Source of the DNA: Flavobacterium arcticum
GTDB taxonomy: Bacteria > Bacteroidota > Bacteroidia > Flavobacteriales > Flavobacteriaceae
NCBI RefSeq assembly: GCF_003344925.1
Contig: NZ_CP031188.1
Location: 124,001 to 188,000, forward strand
DNA: 64,000 nt
Direction of reading: 5' to 3'
Part shown: piece after piece, positions 47,727 through 55,635 of the stretch
Numbering within the stretch: position 1 is the stretch's first letter
How the letters are laid out: each line of letters starts with the position of its first letter
The notes under the pieces: generated by a model
The model's input: the letters and a program-made list of their open reading frames with translations, nothing else
Databases searched by the model: none
Told to the model about the DNA's origin: nothing
Position numbers and translations under genes: made by a program

Positions 47727-47769
47727 AAAATGGTTTAGGCCTTTGAGAGTACTTCTCAAGGCCTAAACC
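47727..47769 (-). terminator. Strong hairpin in the rplL-rpoB gap (attenuator-like)
   Basis: Arms GGTTTAGGCCTTTGAGA (47732-47748) and TCTCAAGGCCTAAACC (47754-47769) pair along 16 bp with one bulged T and a 5-base loop. On the transcribed strand the hairpin is followed by ATTTTT. It has the form of an intrinsic terminator placed between ribosomal protein and polymerase genes, where E. coli also has an attenuator. Confidence 0.7.
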
Positions 47770-47792
47770 TGGAATTCTTAACCTAAGAGGGC

Positions 47793-48170
47793 TTATTTAA
47801 GCTCAACTACAGCTCCGGCTTCTTCTAGAGATTTTTTAAGACCTTCAGCCTCATCTTTAGATACACCTTCTTTTACGTTTGCAGGAACACCGTCTACTAA
47901 GTCTTTTGCGTCTTTAAGACCAAGACCTGTAAGTTCTTTAACAGCTTTTACTACAGCAAGTTTAGAAGCACCAGCTTCTTTAAGTACTACAGTAAATTCT
48001 GTTTGTTCTTCAGCAGCAGCAGCTTCACCACCTGCAGCAGGACCAGCCATAGCTACAGCAGCAGCTGCAGGCTCGATACCATACTCATCTTTTAATATTG
48101 TAGCTAGCTCGTTAACTTCTTTAACTGTTAAGTTAACTAATTGCTCTGCGAATTCTTTTAAATCTGCCAT
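47793..48170 (-). CDS. rplL: Ribosomal protein bL12 (L7/L12)
   Basis: 125 residues. The N-terminal dimerisation domain is [20 protein letters not shown], then an Ala/Gly-rich hinge (about 38-55), then the C-terminal factor-binding domain with [20 protein letters not shown] and [14 protein letters not shown]. It forms the ribosomal stalk that recruits translational GTPases. It follows rplJ by 61 bases and precedes a strong hairpin before rpoB. Confidence 0.97.
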   Translation of the reverse strand: MADLKEFAEQLVNLTVKEVNELATILKDEYGIEPAAAAVAMAGPAAGGEAAAAEEQTEFTVVLKEAGASKLAVVKAVKELTGLGLKDAKDLVDGVPANVKEGVSKDEAEGLKKSLEEAGAVVELK

Positions 48171-48231
48171 TTTTCTATCGTTTTAAATAGTTTGTAATAT
48201 ATAATTTATTAAGTGCGTACTCGCGAAAATA

Positions 48232-48753
48232 TTATCCTTCTTTTTCAGATAATGTTTTAATGATTCCTGCAATTTTACCACCACCTGATTTAAGGGCAGA
48301 GATAACATTTTTAGCAGGAGATTGAAGTATAGTGACGATTTCACCAATAACTTCTTCTTTAGATTTAAGAGTGATAAGAGAATCAATCTGATCATCACCA
48401 ATAAATACTGCTTCATTAATATAAGCCCCTTTAAGAATAGGCTTATCAGCTTTCTTACGAAACTCTTTAATAACTTTTGCTGGAGCGTTACCGTTCTCTG
48501 CAATCATTATAGAAGTGTTCCCTTTAAGTACTGATGGCAATTCGCCATAATTATTATCAGAAGACTCCATTGCTTTTGCAAGCAAGGTATTTTTAACAAC
48601 CTCTAACTTAATATTAGCTTTAAAACAAGCTCTTCTTAAGTTTGAAGTAGTATCTGCATCAAGTCCCGAAATATCAGCAACGTAAACTACGTTTGTCCCG
48701 GCTAACTGTGCAGTTAAATCTTCAATAACTCTTGATTTTTCTTCTCTGGTCAT
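48232..48753 (-). CDS. rplJ: Ribosomal protein uL10
   Basis: 173 residues: MTREEKSRVIEDLTAQLAG, VYVADISGLDADTTSNLRRA, LEVVKNTLLAKAM and the C-terminal helix (ALKSGGGKIAGIIKTLSEKE) that binds L12 dimers. It anchors the stalk to 23S rRNA. In many bacteria uL10 represses this operon by binding its leader, but the upstream gap here is only 22 bases and I see no leader structure. Confidence 0.96.
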   Translation of the reverse strand: MTREEKSRVIEDLTAQLAGTNVVYVADISGLDADTTSNLRRACFKANIKLEVVKNTLLAKAMESSDNNYGELPSVLKGNTSIMIAENGNAPAKVIKEFRKKADKPILKGAYINEAVFIGDDQIDSLITLKSKEEVIGEIVTILQSPAKNVISALKSGGGKIAGIIKTLSEKEG

Positions 48754-48775
48754 AATAAATATTTTTAACTACCAA

Positions 48776-49465
48776 TTATACCGCTTTAGGATCTAAGGCA
48801 ATACCTGGGCTCATGGTACTAGAAAGATATATACTCTTAATATAAGTACCTTTTGCAGCAGTTGGTTTTAATTTTAGCAATGTTTGTAATATCTCGTTTG
48901 CATTTTCCTGAATCTTATTAGCATCAAAAGATACTTTACCGATTCCTGCATGAACAATACCAGTTTTATCAACTTTAAAGTCAATTTTACCAGCTTTAAC
49001 TTCTTGAACAGCTTTTGCAATATCCATAGTTACAGTACCAGTTTTAGGGTTTGGCATTAAGCCACGAGGACCTAATATTCTACCTAAAGGACCTAGTTTA
49101 CCCATAACACTTGGCATAGTGATGATAACATCAACATCTGTCCATCCGTCTTTTATTTTCTGTAAGTACTCATCTAATCCTACATAATCAGCTCCAGCAG
49201 CAGTAGCTTCAGCTTCTTTATCTGGAGTTACAAGAGCAAGTACTTTTGTATCCTTACCCGTACCATGTGGTAGCGTAACAACACCTCTTACCATTTGATT
49301 CGCTTTTCTTGGATCTACACCCAAACGTACTGCGATATCAACTGACTCATCAAATTTTGCAGAAGCAATTTCTTTAATTAATGCAGATGCATCTTTTAAA
49401 GAATATAATTTATTCTTCTCAACTTTTGAAGCAGCCTCTTTTTGTTTTTTTGTCAATTTTGCCAT
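48776..49465 (-). CDS. rplA: Ribosomal protein uL1
   Basis: 229 residues of normal length: [20 protein letters not shown], the conserved [12 protein letters not shown] and [18 protein letters not shown], and the C-terminal [19 protein letters not shown]. It forms the L1 stalk at the E site and often regulates its own operon. It lies 21 bases after rplK. Confidence 0.97.
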   Translation of the reverse strand: MAKLTKKQKEAASKVEKNKLYSLKDASALIKEIASAKFDESVDIAVRLGVDPRKANQMVRGVVTLPHGTGKDTKVLALVTPDKEAEATAAGADYVGLDEYLQKIKDGWTDVDVIITMPSVMGKLGPLGRILGPRGLMPNPKTGTVTMDIAKAVQEVKAGKIDFKVDKTGIVHAGIGKVSFDANKIQENANEILQTLLKLKPTAAKGTYIKSIYLSSTMSPGIALDPKAV

Positions 49466-49486
49466 TTCTTTTTTGTCTTTTTGCGA

Positions 49487-49924
49487 TTAAAAAGGAGCTT
49501 CTCCTGATACTGTTATCCCCATAGATCTTGCTGTACCAGCAACCATACTCATTGCGCTCTCTATTGTAAAAGCGTTTAGGTCGGCCATTTTGTCTTCAGC
49601 AATACCTTTGATTTGATCCCAAGTAACACTTGCTACTTTTTTACGGTTTGGTTCTCCCGAACCCGACTTTAGCTTGGCAGCTTCCAGCAATTGTACTGCA
49701 GCTGGTGGCGTTTTAACGACAAAATCAAAAGATTTGTCTTTATACACAGTAATTTGTACTGGTAAAACTTTACCGGGTTTATCTTGAGTTCTAGCATTAA
49801 ATTGCTTACAGAACTCCATGATATTAACTCCAGCAGCCCCCAAAGCAGGTCCAACCGGTGGCGATGGATTCGCGGCACCTCCCTTAACTTGTAGTTTAAC
49901 TACTTTACTAATTTCTTTAGCCAT
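49487..49924 (-). CDS. rplK: Ribosomal protein uL11
   Basis: 145 residues: [40 protein letters not shown] and [20 protein letters not shown] match uL11 of the GTPase-associated centre. It is needed for RelA-type sensing of uncharged tRNA in species that have RelA. It lies 65 bases after nusG in the same operon. Confidence 0.97.
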   Translation of the reverse strand: MAKEISKVVKLQVKGGAANPSPPVGPALGAAGVNIMEFCKQFNARTQDKPGKVLPVQITVYKDKSFDFVVKTPPAAVQLLEAAKLKSGSGEPNRKKVASVTWDQIKGIAEDKMADLNAFTIESAMSMVAGTARSMGITVSGEAPF

Positions 49925-49989
49925 TTCTTTAAAAGATTTAGCACATCTTCATTGGAAGCGAATGATGTGATTTATATATGTAACAAAAA

Positions 49990-50541
49990 TTATACTTTCT
50001 CTACCTGCATAAAACTAAGCTCTAGCGGAGTCTTTCTACCAAAGATCTTCACCATAACTTCTAGTTTACGCTTCTCTTCATTTATTTTTTCTACTGTACC
50101 GTTAAATCCATTAAAAGGACCATCTATAACTTTTACAGTTTCGCCCATTGTAAAAGGAATGGACATTGTATCTGTTCTTACAGATAACTCATCTACTTTA
50201 CCTAGCATCCTGTTTACTTCAGATTGACGTAAAGGAACAGCATCGCCGCCTTTTGTTTCTCCAAGAAAACCAATTACACCTGTAATAGATTTTATAATAT
50301 GAGGTATCTCACCCGTTAAGTTAGCTTCAACCATTACATAACCTGGAAAATAAACTCTATCTTTAACGATTTTTTTTCCGTCACGAACCTGCACTACTTT
50401 CTCAGTAGGAACAAGCACCTGCGAAATATAATCTGACATACCTAGTCTACTTATTTCCGTTTCAATATAGTTTTTAACTTTATTTTCCTGACCGCTTACC
50501 GCTCTTACTACATACCACTTATTGACATTATTATCAGTCAT
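49990..50541 (-). CDS. nusG: Transcription elongation/antitermination factor NusG
   Basis: 183 residues from the ATG at 50541; a GTG one codon upstream is in frame but less likely. The N-terminal NGN domain has KWYVVRAVSGQENKVKNYIE; the KOW domain has PFTMGETVKVIDGPFNGFNG. It couples RNA polymerase to the ribosome or Rho. It is 10 bases after secE. Confidence 0.96.
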   Translation of the reverse strand: MTDNNVNKWYVVRAVSGQENKVKNYIETEISRLGMSDYISQVLVPTEKVVQVRDGKKIVKDRVYFPGYVMVEANLTGEIPHIIKSITGVIGFLGETKGGDAVPLRQSEVNRMLGKVDELSVRTDTMSIPFTMGETVKVIDGPFNGFNGTVEKINEEKRKLEVMVKIFGRKTPLELSFMQVEKV

Positions 50542-50551
50542 CACAATAAAA

Positions 50552-50746
50552 TTATTTATTTAAAAACTCATATATTCTCGCAACAAGAACCTCGAAACCA
50601 CGGTCTATACCAAATGTTAATAACGCGAATAATATCGAAAAAACAGCAACAATAACAGTTAAACGCTGCACTTCTGCCCATTCAGGCCACGTAACATTAA
50701 CCTTTAACTCTGTAAATGCCTCTGATATATAATTAGTAACCTTCAT
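50552..50746 (-). CDS. secE: Preprotein translocase subunit SecE
   Basis: 64 residues with an amphipathic N-terminus (YISEAFTELKVNVTWPEWAE) and one membrane span (LTVIVAVFSILFALLTFGI), the minimal one-span SecE. It clamps SecY in the inner-membrane Sec translocon. It begins 16 bases after the tRNA-Trp gene, so the tRNA must be excised from the same transcript. Confidence 0.95.
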   Translation of the reverse strand: MKVTNYISEAFTELKVNVTWPEWAEVQRLTVIVAVFSILFALLTFGIDRGFEVLVARIYEFLNK

Positions 50747-50762
50747 TGTATTACGTTTTTTG

Positions 50763-50833
50763 CACGGGTGGAGAGATTCGAACTCCCATCAACGGTTTTG
50801 GAGACCGGTATTCTACCCTTGAACTACACCCGT
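50763..50833 (-). tRNA. tRNA-Trp (anticodon CCA)
   Basis: 71 bases without encoded CCA. Acceptor ACGGGTG pairs with CACCCGT; the anticodon loop CTCCAAA gives CCA; the T-arm GGGAGTTCGAATCTCTC is normal. It lies between the tuf terminator and secE, as in most Flavobacteriaceae. No promoter box is visible just upstream, so read-through from tuf is possible. Confidence 0.93.
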
Positions 50834-50841
50834 TTGTTATT

Positions 50842-50880
50842 AAAAGCCAGCTGACACTTTTGAGCGCCAAGCTGGCTTTT
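50842..50880 (-). terminator. Terminator after tuf
   Basis: Arms AAAAGCCAGCT and AGCTGGCTTTT (11 bp) around a 17-base loop. On the transcribed strand it ends in TTTTAATAAC, a short T run, so it may be leaky towards tRNA-Trp and secE. Confidence 0.75.
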
Positions 50881-50905
50881 TATTTTTATCTATCTAATAT
50901 TGAAA

Positions 50906-52093
50906 TTAGTCAAGAATTTCAGTAACCTGACCAGCACCTACTGTACGACCACCTTCACGGATAGCAAAACGAAGACCTACGCTAAGTGCGATTGGGCTAA
51001 GTAATTGCACCTCAATAGTAAGGTTATCACCAGGCATAACCATCTCTACTCCTGCAGGAAGAGAAATAGTACCTGTTACATCAGTTGTACGAACGTAGAA
51101 CTGTGGACGGTAGTTATTATGGAATGGAGTGTGACGTCCACCTTCTTCTTTCTTAAGAACATAAACCTCTGCTTTAAAGTGAGCGTGTGGCTTAACAGAT
51201 CCTGGCTTAACAATTACCATACCTCTCTTAAGATCTTCTTTAGCAATACCTCTTAAAAGGATACCTGCGTTATCTCCAGCCTCACCTCTATCAAGGATTT
51301 GACGGAACATCTCAATACCTGTAATAGTAGAAGTTAATTTCTCAGCTCCCATACCAATAATTTCAACAGCATCACCTGTATTAGCAATACCTGTTTCTAT
51401 ACGACCTGTAGCAACAGTACCACGACCAGTAATCGTAAATACATCCTCTATAGGCATAAGGAATGGTTTCTCGATATCACGAGCAGGTAACTCAACCCAC
51501 TCATCAACAGCATTCATTAATTCAAGTACAGTATCAACCCATTTTTGCTCACCGTTAAGTGCACCTAGAGCTGAACCTTGAATAACTGGTCCGTTATCTC
51601 CATCATACTGATAGAAAGAAAGAAGATCTCTGATTTCCATTTCAACTAGCTCAAGAAGCTCAGCATCATCAACCATATCTACCTTATTCATAAACACAAC
51701 CATTCTAGGCACACCTACTTGACGACCTAAAAGTATGTGCTCACGAGTTTGTGGCATAGGACCATCAGTAGCAGCAACTACAAGGATAGCACCATCCATC
51801 TGAGCAGCACCCGTAACCATGTTCTTTACGTAATCCGCGTGACCTGGACAGTCAACGTGAGCGTAGTGACGGTTAGCAGTAGCATACTCTACGTGAGAAG
51901 TATTAATTGTAATACCCCTTTCTTTTTCTTCGGGAGCATTATCAATCTGATCAAACGATCTTGCCTCAGAGAAACCTGCGTCAGATAATACTTTAGTAAT
52001 AGCTGCAGTTAAAGTTGTTTTTCCGTGGTCAACGTGTCCAATAGTACCAATATTCAAGTGGGGTTTGGAACGATCAAAAGTTTCCTTTGCCAT
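50906..52093 (-). CDS. tuf: Elongation factor Tu
   Basis: 395 residues. The GTPase motifs are [15 protein letters not shown], the switch I region [22 protein letters not shown] and NKVDMV. Domains II and III ([34 protein letters not shown]) are complete. It delivers aminoacyl-tRNA to the ribosome. It is preceded by three tRNA genes in the same direction and followed by a hairpin terminator. Confidence 0.98.
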   Translation of the reverse strand: MAKETFDRSKPHLNIGTIGHVDHGKTTLTAAITKVLSDAGFSEARSFDQIDNAPEEKERGITINTSHVEYATANRHYAHVDCPGHADYVKNMVTGAAQMDGAILVVAATDGPMPQTREHILLGRQVGVPRMVVFMNKVDMVDDAELLELVEMEIRDLLSFYQYDGDNGPVIQGSALGALNGEQKWVDTVLELMNAVDEWVELPARDIEKPFLMPIEDVFTITGRGTVATGRIETGIANTGDAVEIIGMGAEKLTSTITGIEMFRQILDRGEAGDNAGILLRGIAKEDLKRGMVIVKPGSVKPHAHFKAEVYVLKKEEGGRHTPFHNNYRPQFYVRTTDVTGTISLPAGVEMVMPGDNLTIEVQLLSPIALSVGLRFAIREGGRTVGAGQVTEILD

Positions 52094-52148
52094 GATTTAA
52101 TAATTTAATCTTAGTTATATAATTAGTGTTCAAATTTTTCTAAACTTG

Positions 52149-52220
52149 AGCCAATGACGGGATTTGAACCCGTGACCTCTTCCTTACCAAGGAAGCACTC
52201 TACCACTGAGCTACACCGGC
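52149..52220 (-). tRNA. tRNA-Thr (anticodon GGT)
   Basis: 72 bases. Acceptor GCCGGTG pairs with CATTGGC (two G-U pairs). The anticodon arm CTTCC-TTGGTAA-GGAAG gives GGT. The T-arm ACGGGTTCAAATCCCGT is perfect. It lies 55 bases before tuf. Confidence 0.94.
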
Positions 52221-52252
52221 CTGCAAAACCTTAAGCCTTAGCTCAAAGTTAG

Positions 52253-52333
52253 TGGGGAGAGCAGGATTCGAACCTGCGAAGGTTTCCCAGCAGATTTACA
52301 GTCTGCCCTCGTTGGCCGCTTGAGTATCTCCCC
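52253..52333 (-). tRNA. tRNA-Tyr (anticodon GTA)
   Basis: 81 bases with a long variable arm (class II). Acceptor GGGGAGA pairs with TCTCCCC. The anticodon arm GCAGA-CTGTAAA-TCTGC gives GTA. Confidence 0.95.
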
Positions 52334-52368
52334 TTTCTTTTTAAACTTCAGTTTTTCAAAAAATATTG

Positions 52369-52442
52369 AGCCGATGGAGGGACTCGAACCCACGACCTGC
52401 TGATTACAAATCAGCTGCTCTAGCCAGCTGAGCTACATCGGC
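52369..52442 (-). tRNA. tRNA-Thr (anticodon TGT)
   Basis: 74 bases. Acceptor GCCGATG pairs with CATCGGC. The anticodon arm GCTGA-TTTGTAA-TCAGC gives TGT. It is the first tRNA of the Thr-Tyr-Thr-tuf transcript. Confidence 0.95.
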
Positions 52443-52458
52443 GACTTACAATAAAAAA

Positions 52459-52480
52459 AGTCCGCTATTTCTAACGGACT
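52459..52480 (-). terminator. Terminator after hpf
   Basis: Plus-strand arms AGTCCG and CGGACT, extended by two further pairs after a mismatch, with a TTTC loop. On the transcribed strand it is followed by seven T. It ends only 16 bases before tRNA-Thr(TGT). Confidence 0.8.
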
Positions 52481-52481
52481 G

Positions 52482-52512
52482 CAAATGTATATAATTTATT
52501 TTTTAATCAAAA
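52482..52512 (-). promoter_or_regulatory. Promoter of the tRNA-Thr-Tyr-Thr-tuf unit
   Basis: The minus strand reads TTTTG, 18 bases, TACATTTG followed by C: the best match to the Bacteroidetes promoter consensus in the window. The start point would fall inside the hpf terminator hairpin, about 35 bases before the first tRNA. Confidence 0.75.
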
Positions 52513-52536
52513 CATTTTTTTATAAAATTTTTATCA

Positions 52537-52839
52537 TTATGCGCTCGCTCTCACCTTTTGTTTCCTCTTAACAAGCAAACGCTCCATAGAATCAGCAGCA
52601 AGCTCTACAGCTTCCTCAAATGTTTTACATTGCTTTTTAACTATAAACTCATCACCAGGCACATTAACTTTTATTTCTGCTATTTTATTTGTTTTTGCAC
52701 TTGTGTTATCTAATTTAAAAAAAACATCTGAACAAACAACTTTGTCGTAATACTTCTCAAGCTTATCTAATCGAGCCTGAACAAAGCCAATCAATTTTTG
52801 ATCGACATTAAAATTAACCGCATGAACATTTACTTGCAT
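52537..52839 (-). CDS. hpf: Ribosome hibernation-promoting factor, short HPF/RaiA type
   Basis: 100 residues from the ATG at 52839 (MQVNVHAVNFNVDQKLIGFV); a TTG two codons earlier is in frame. The basic C-terminal helix (ERLLVKRKQKVRA) is typical of the single-domain HPF/YfiA fold. It lacks the long-form C-terminal dimerisation domain. It binds the 30S A and P sites in resting cells and blocks translation. It is 26 bases after xerC, in the same transcription unit. Confidence 0.92.
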   Translation of the reverse strand: MQVNVHAVNFNVDQKLIGFVQARLDKLEKYYDKVVCSDVFFKLDNTSAKTNKIAEIKVNVPGDEFIVKKQCKTFEEAVELAADSMERLLVKRKQKVRASA

Positions 52840-52865
52840 AATCAATACTTATTTATGGTTAAAAA

Positions 52866-53768
52866 TTATGGATTATTTTGATTACGCGGATGCGCCTTCC
52901 CGTACACTTTTTTAAGCTCAGCTAAACTGCTATGCGTGTAAACTTGGGTAGAAGCTAAACTCGCGTGACCTAATAATTCTTTTACTGAATTTAAATCTGC
53001 TCCGTTATTAAGAAGGTGTGTAGCAAAAGTGTGCCTCAAAATATGTGGGCTCTTTTTAACCTTACCAGAGACAATACTAAAGTAACTATTTATTAACCTA
53101 TAAACAAAAGATTCGCTTAATTTATTTCCGCGATTATTTAACATTAATATTTCAGAATCTCCCACAAGGCTGAGCTCTTTACGCTTTTCTAAATAAATAT
53201 TAATAAGTTCTGCCGTACACCCCAATACAGGTAATACCCGCTCTTTATTACGTTTACCCAAAACACGTAACGTTTTAGTAACAGCATTATAACTATTCAT
53301 TTTAAGCCCTATAAGCTCTGCACGACGCATACCTGTAGTATAAAACAATTCGACAATAAGCCTATTCCGCACTCCTTCAAAATCATCTGGATATTCTATT
53401 TTCTCTATAACATCCTGCAATTCTTTTTCAGAGAAAGGAACTTGAACTTTTCTCTCTGTCTTGAGCGACTTATGTTCTTGCAACGGATTTACAGTAATTT
53501 GCTTAGATCGCAAAAGAAATTTATAGAACGATTTTAAAGAAGATACTTTCCTATTCACAGAGGTATTAGACACCTCTTGTTCTACCAAAAAAACTACCCA
53601 ACCTCTTACTTGGCTATAATTAACCTCTTCAAGCACAGCATCAGAATCATGTTCATTTATGAATTTTTCAAAAGAAACAACATCATCACTATACGCCCTA
53701 ACAGTAAGTGGGGAGTAATTTTTTTCCTTTAACAGGTAATCAACATATGCTTGTTTAGAATTAATCAT
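52866..53768 (-). CDS. xerC: Tyrosine recombinase XerC/XerD family
   Basis: 300 residues. The N-terminal SAM-like domain is about 1-95. The catalytic set is complete: Arg148 (TTGMRRAE), Lys172, His242 and Arg245 (HILRHTFATHLL), His268 (LLGHAS) and Tyr277 (TQVYTHSS). It resolves chromosome dimers at dif. It has the core location in flavobacteria (rpsU-xerC-hpf), not that of a mobile element. Whether it is XerC or XerD cannot be settled by eye. Confidence 0.93.
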   Translation of the reverse strand: MINSKQAYVDYLLKEKNYSPLTVRAYSDDVVSFEKFINEHDSDAVLEEVNYSQVRGWVVFLVEQEVSNTSVNRKVSSLKSFYKFLLRSKQITVNPLQEHKSLKTERKVQVPFSEKELQDVIEKIEYPDDFEGVRNRLIVELFYTTGMRRAELIGLKMNSYNAVTKTLRVLGKRNKERVLPVLGCTAELINIYLEKRKELSLVGDSEILMLNNRGNKLSESFVYRLINSYFSIVSGKVKKSPHILRHTFATHLLNNGADLNSVKELLGHASLASTQVYTHSSLAELKKVYGKAHPRNQNNP

Positions 53769-53775
53769 ATAAAAA

Positions 53776-53815
53776 AACCGTTACCAACAAAAGTAAACTT
53801 TTACTGGTAACGGTT
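53776..53815 (-). terminator. Terminator after rpsU, with a promoter-like box in its loop
   Basis: Plus-strand arms AACCGTTACCA and TGGTAACGGTT (11 bp). On the transcribed strand a run of seven T follows. The 18-base loop contains TACTTTTG (53788-53795, minus), a -7 match for xerC, whose ATG is 20 bases further on. Confidence 0.85.
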
Positions 53816-53842
53816 AGTATTATTGATCCTAAAAATTAAGGA

Positions 53843-54037
53843 TTAATTTTCTTCTGCATCTCTTAAACCTTGTATGTAAGATGCTTTTTGTACTTGCACC
53901 CTTCTTACAACTGATGGTTTTGTGAATTGTTGACGTTTTCTTAGTTGACGTACAACTCCAGTTTTGTCAAACTTTCTTTTATAGCGCTTTAATGCTCTAT
54001 CGATATTTTCTCCGTCTTTAATTGGTATAATTAACAT
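53843..54037 (-). CDS. rpsU: Ribosomal protein bS21
   Basis: 64 residues: MLIIPIKDGENIDRALKRYK, RKFDKTGVVRQLRKRQQFT and KPSVVRRVQVQKASYIQGLR. In F. johnsoniae bS21 packs, with bS18 and bS6, against the 16S 3' tail and hides the anti-Shine-Dalgarno sequence. Here the gene has a perfect Shine-Dalgarno of its own, unlike nearly all neighbours, and its own promoter and terminator. It would be translated best by ribosomes lacking bS21, a feedback loop. Confidence 0.96.
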   Translation of the reverse strand: MLIIPIKDGENIDRALKRYKRKFDKTGVVRQLRKRQQFTKPSVVRRVQVQKASYIQGLRDAEEN

Positions 54038-54044
54038 AATATAA

Positions 54045-54052
54045 CACCTCCT
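54045..54052 (-). promoter_or_regulatory. Strong Shine-Dalgarno of rpsU
   Basis: The minus strand has AGGAGGTG (within GAGAGGAGGTG), complementary to the 16S 3' end CACCUCCU, with 7 bases to the ATG. This is a perfect SD in a window where other genes show none. Confidence 0.85.
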
Positions 54053-54065
54053 CTCGTTAAGGGTG

Positions 54066-54095
54066 CAAATTTACAAATTTCTATTAACCCACCAA
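54066..54095 (-). promoter_or_regulatory. Promoter of rpsU
   Basis: The minus strand reads TTG, 19 bases, TAAATTTG followed by C (-7 box 54066-54073). The transcript would begin about 20-25 bases before the ATG, giving a very short leader that holds the SD. Confidence 0.6.
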
Positions 54096-54107
54096 GCTTT
54101 TATCTAT

Positions 54108-55472
54108 TTATTTTACCGACCATATTGTATAACCGTTTGGCGGTGCTTGTATTTTAACCCAAGAATCGCCTTGTGTGGTAGGCTCCCACCCCGAATTACC
54201 TGTGTAATCTTTAATTATGGTACTAGACCAATTGGTATCTACCCAGCGCTCTTGCCATGAATTACTAGTATTTATATACACAATAATCCCAGGGCTTCCG
54301 TCACGTCGAGCAACATACTCATCGTTGTCAGCATACAAGTAACTTGTACCTCCTGATGCTTTGTTGTTATGTATCCATATCAGGTTATTTAATTTGTTTT
54401 TATCTAACCAATCTTCATAATCTCTATAAAAAAGACATGGGTATCCTTCGTGAGTTAATATATAAGCATAAGCCAATAATTTATTTGTATATATTTCATC
54501 AGTATCATGATTCGCTACAAACGTTACTGCTCTATATGAATTACGCTTTAGCAACATATCGCCATTAAGCTGCGTAAGATCGTTATTGTTAAAAGCATCG
54601 CGCATTTTATAATAACACGCAAAATCGAAAGCACTCGCCTCTGCTTGTCCTGTCCACGTTTCCAATAAAGCAGCGTTACCATCCCAGTACTCTCCTACTG
54701 CAAAACCACCTACAGCATTTTTAAAGTTTTTTACCACCCATGGCTCAAACCCTTTCACATAGTCGAAACGCCAACCATCAAAACCCATTACATTTTTATA
54801 ATATTTAGCAATAGAGTTACTGTTATTATAAAGCCAGTCTTGCACATATACTTTATCATGACAGATGTCTGGGTAACCTCCAAAAGCACCCGCATCATTA
54901 GCATGTACATCATTAGGATGAAAATCATTGTAAGAGCGTACAAACAATCCTGAGGCGGGTTGAAAGTCAGTATAAGTATTTCCTCCTGTATATGGGTTAT
55001 ATTGCGATGCACCACCACTACAATGATTAACAACAATATCAGCTATAACACTAAGGTCATTAGTATGCGCAGTACTGATTAATGATTGGATTTCGCTAAG
55101 CGAACCAAAACGCGTTTCAGTATTACCCATTTGGTTATAGCTTCCAAAATCAAAATAATCAAAAGGGTCATACCCCATAGAGTATCCTCCACCAGCAGCT
55201 TTAGTGGCAGGTGGTAACCAAATGGCATCAATACCGGCACTTGCCCACGAAGGGACTTTACTCGAAACCGTGTTCCACCAAACACCATTACCGGGAACAT
55301 CCCAATAGAATGCTTGCATCATTACTTTTGAACCAATGGAGCGGCTTGCTGTTTCTTGATGTAAAGGTGTTTGAAGTTGTGCGGTTTGCTCTTCTTGATA
55401 TAGAGCATCTGAATCTTTACTACACCCCCATAAAAACAGAACTGAGGCAAATAATGTAAATGTATATTTCAT
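54108..55472 (-). CDS. Alpha-amylase, GH13 (subfamily 7-like), surface-type lipoprotein
   Basis: 454 residues. The lipobox LFLWGC puts the lipid on Cys17; the following SKDSD is charged, as in the lipoprotein export signals of Bacteroidota, so an outer-surface position is plausible. The catalytic residues are intact: nucleophile Asp237 (GWRFDYVKG), acid/base Glu261 (AVGEYWDG) and Asp323 (VANHDTDE). Region I is DIVVNH, and GYSMGYDPFDYFDFG resembles archaeal and plant-type amylases (GH13_7/6). It hydrolyses starch or glycogen. It has a C-terminal beta domain but no T9SS sorting domain. It is monocistronic and not part of a susCD locus. Confidence 0.92.
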   Translation of the reverse strand: MKYTFTLFASVLFLWGCSKDSDALYQEEQTAQLQTPLHQETASRSIGSKVMMQAFYWDVPGNGVWWNTVSSKVPSWASAGIDAIWLPPATKAAGGGYSMGYDPFDYFDFGSYNQMGNTETRFGSLSEIQSLISTAHTNDLSVIADIVVNHCSGGASQYNPYTGGNTYTDFQPASGLFVRSYNDFHPNDVHANDAGAFGGYPDICHDKVYVQDWLYNNSNSIAKYYKNVMGFDGWRFDYVKGFEPWVVKNFKNAVGGFAVGEYWDGNAALLETWTGQAEASAFDFACYYKMRDAFNNNDLTQLNGDMLLKRNSYRAVTFVANHDTDEIYTNKLLAYAYILTHEGYPCLFYRDYEDWLDKNKLNNLIWIHNNKASGGTSYLYADNDEYVARRDGSPGIIVYINTSNSWQERWVDTNWSSTIIKDYTGNSGWEPTTQGDSWVKIQAPPNGYTIWSVK

Positions 55473-55579
55473 AATTAATAATGTTTTAGTTGATTAAATA
55501 TATAAAATAATAACACTATAATTAACACTTCTTCAAAACACACAATACTACAACGTTGTAATGTTAACAACTTAAAACA

Positions 55580-55613
55580 AAAAAGAGCAACTTAGATTAA
55601 GTTGCTCTTTTTT
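55580..55613 (-). terminator. Terminator after the acyl-CoA dehydrogenase gene
   Basis: Arms AAAAGAGCAACTTA and TAAGTTGCTCTTTT (14 bp, perfect) with a GAT loop, then a T run on the minus strand. Confidence 0.92.
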
Positions 55614-55635
55614 AGACATTTATATTTTAAATATC

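Noticed and set aside
48183-48503. Second minus-strand frame inside rplJ
   Set aside because: Out-of-frame shadow of uL10; leucine/lysine-rich with no plausible fold.
52866-53768. Tyrosine recombinase as a sign of a mobile element
   Set aside because: It lies between rpsU and hpf in the conserved flavobacterial order, without cargo or att repeats; it is a housekeeping Xer protein.
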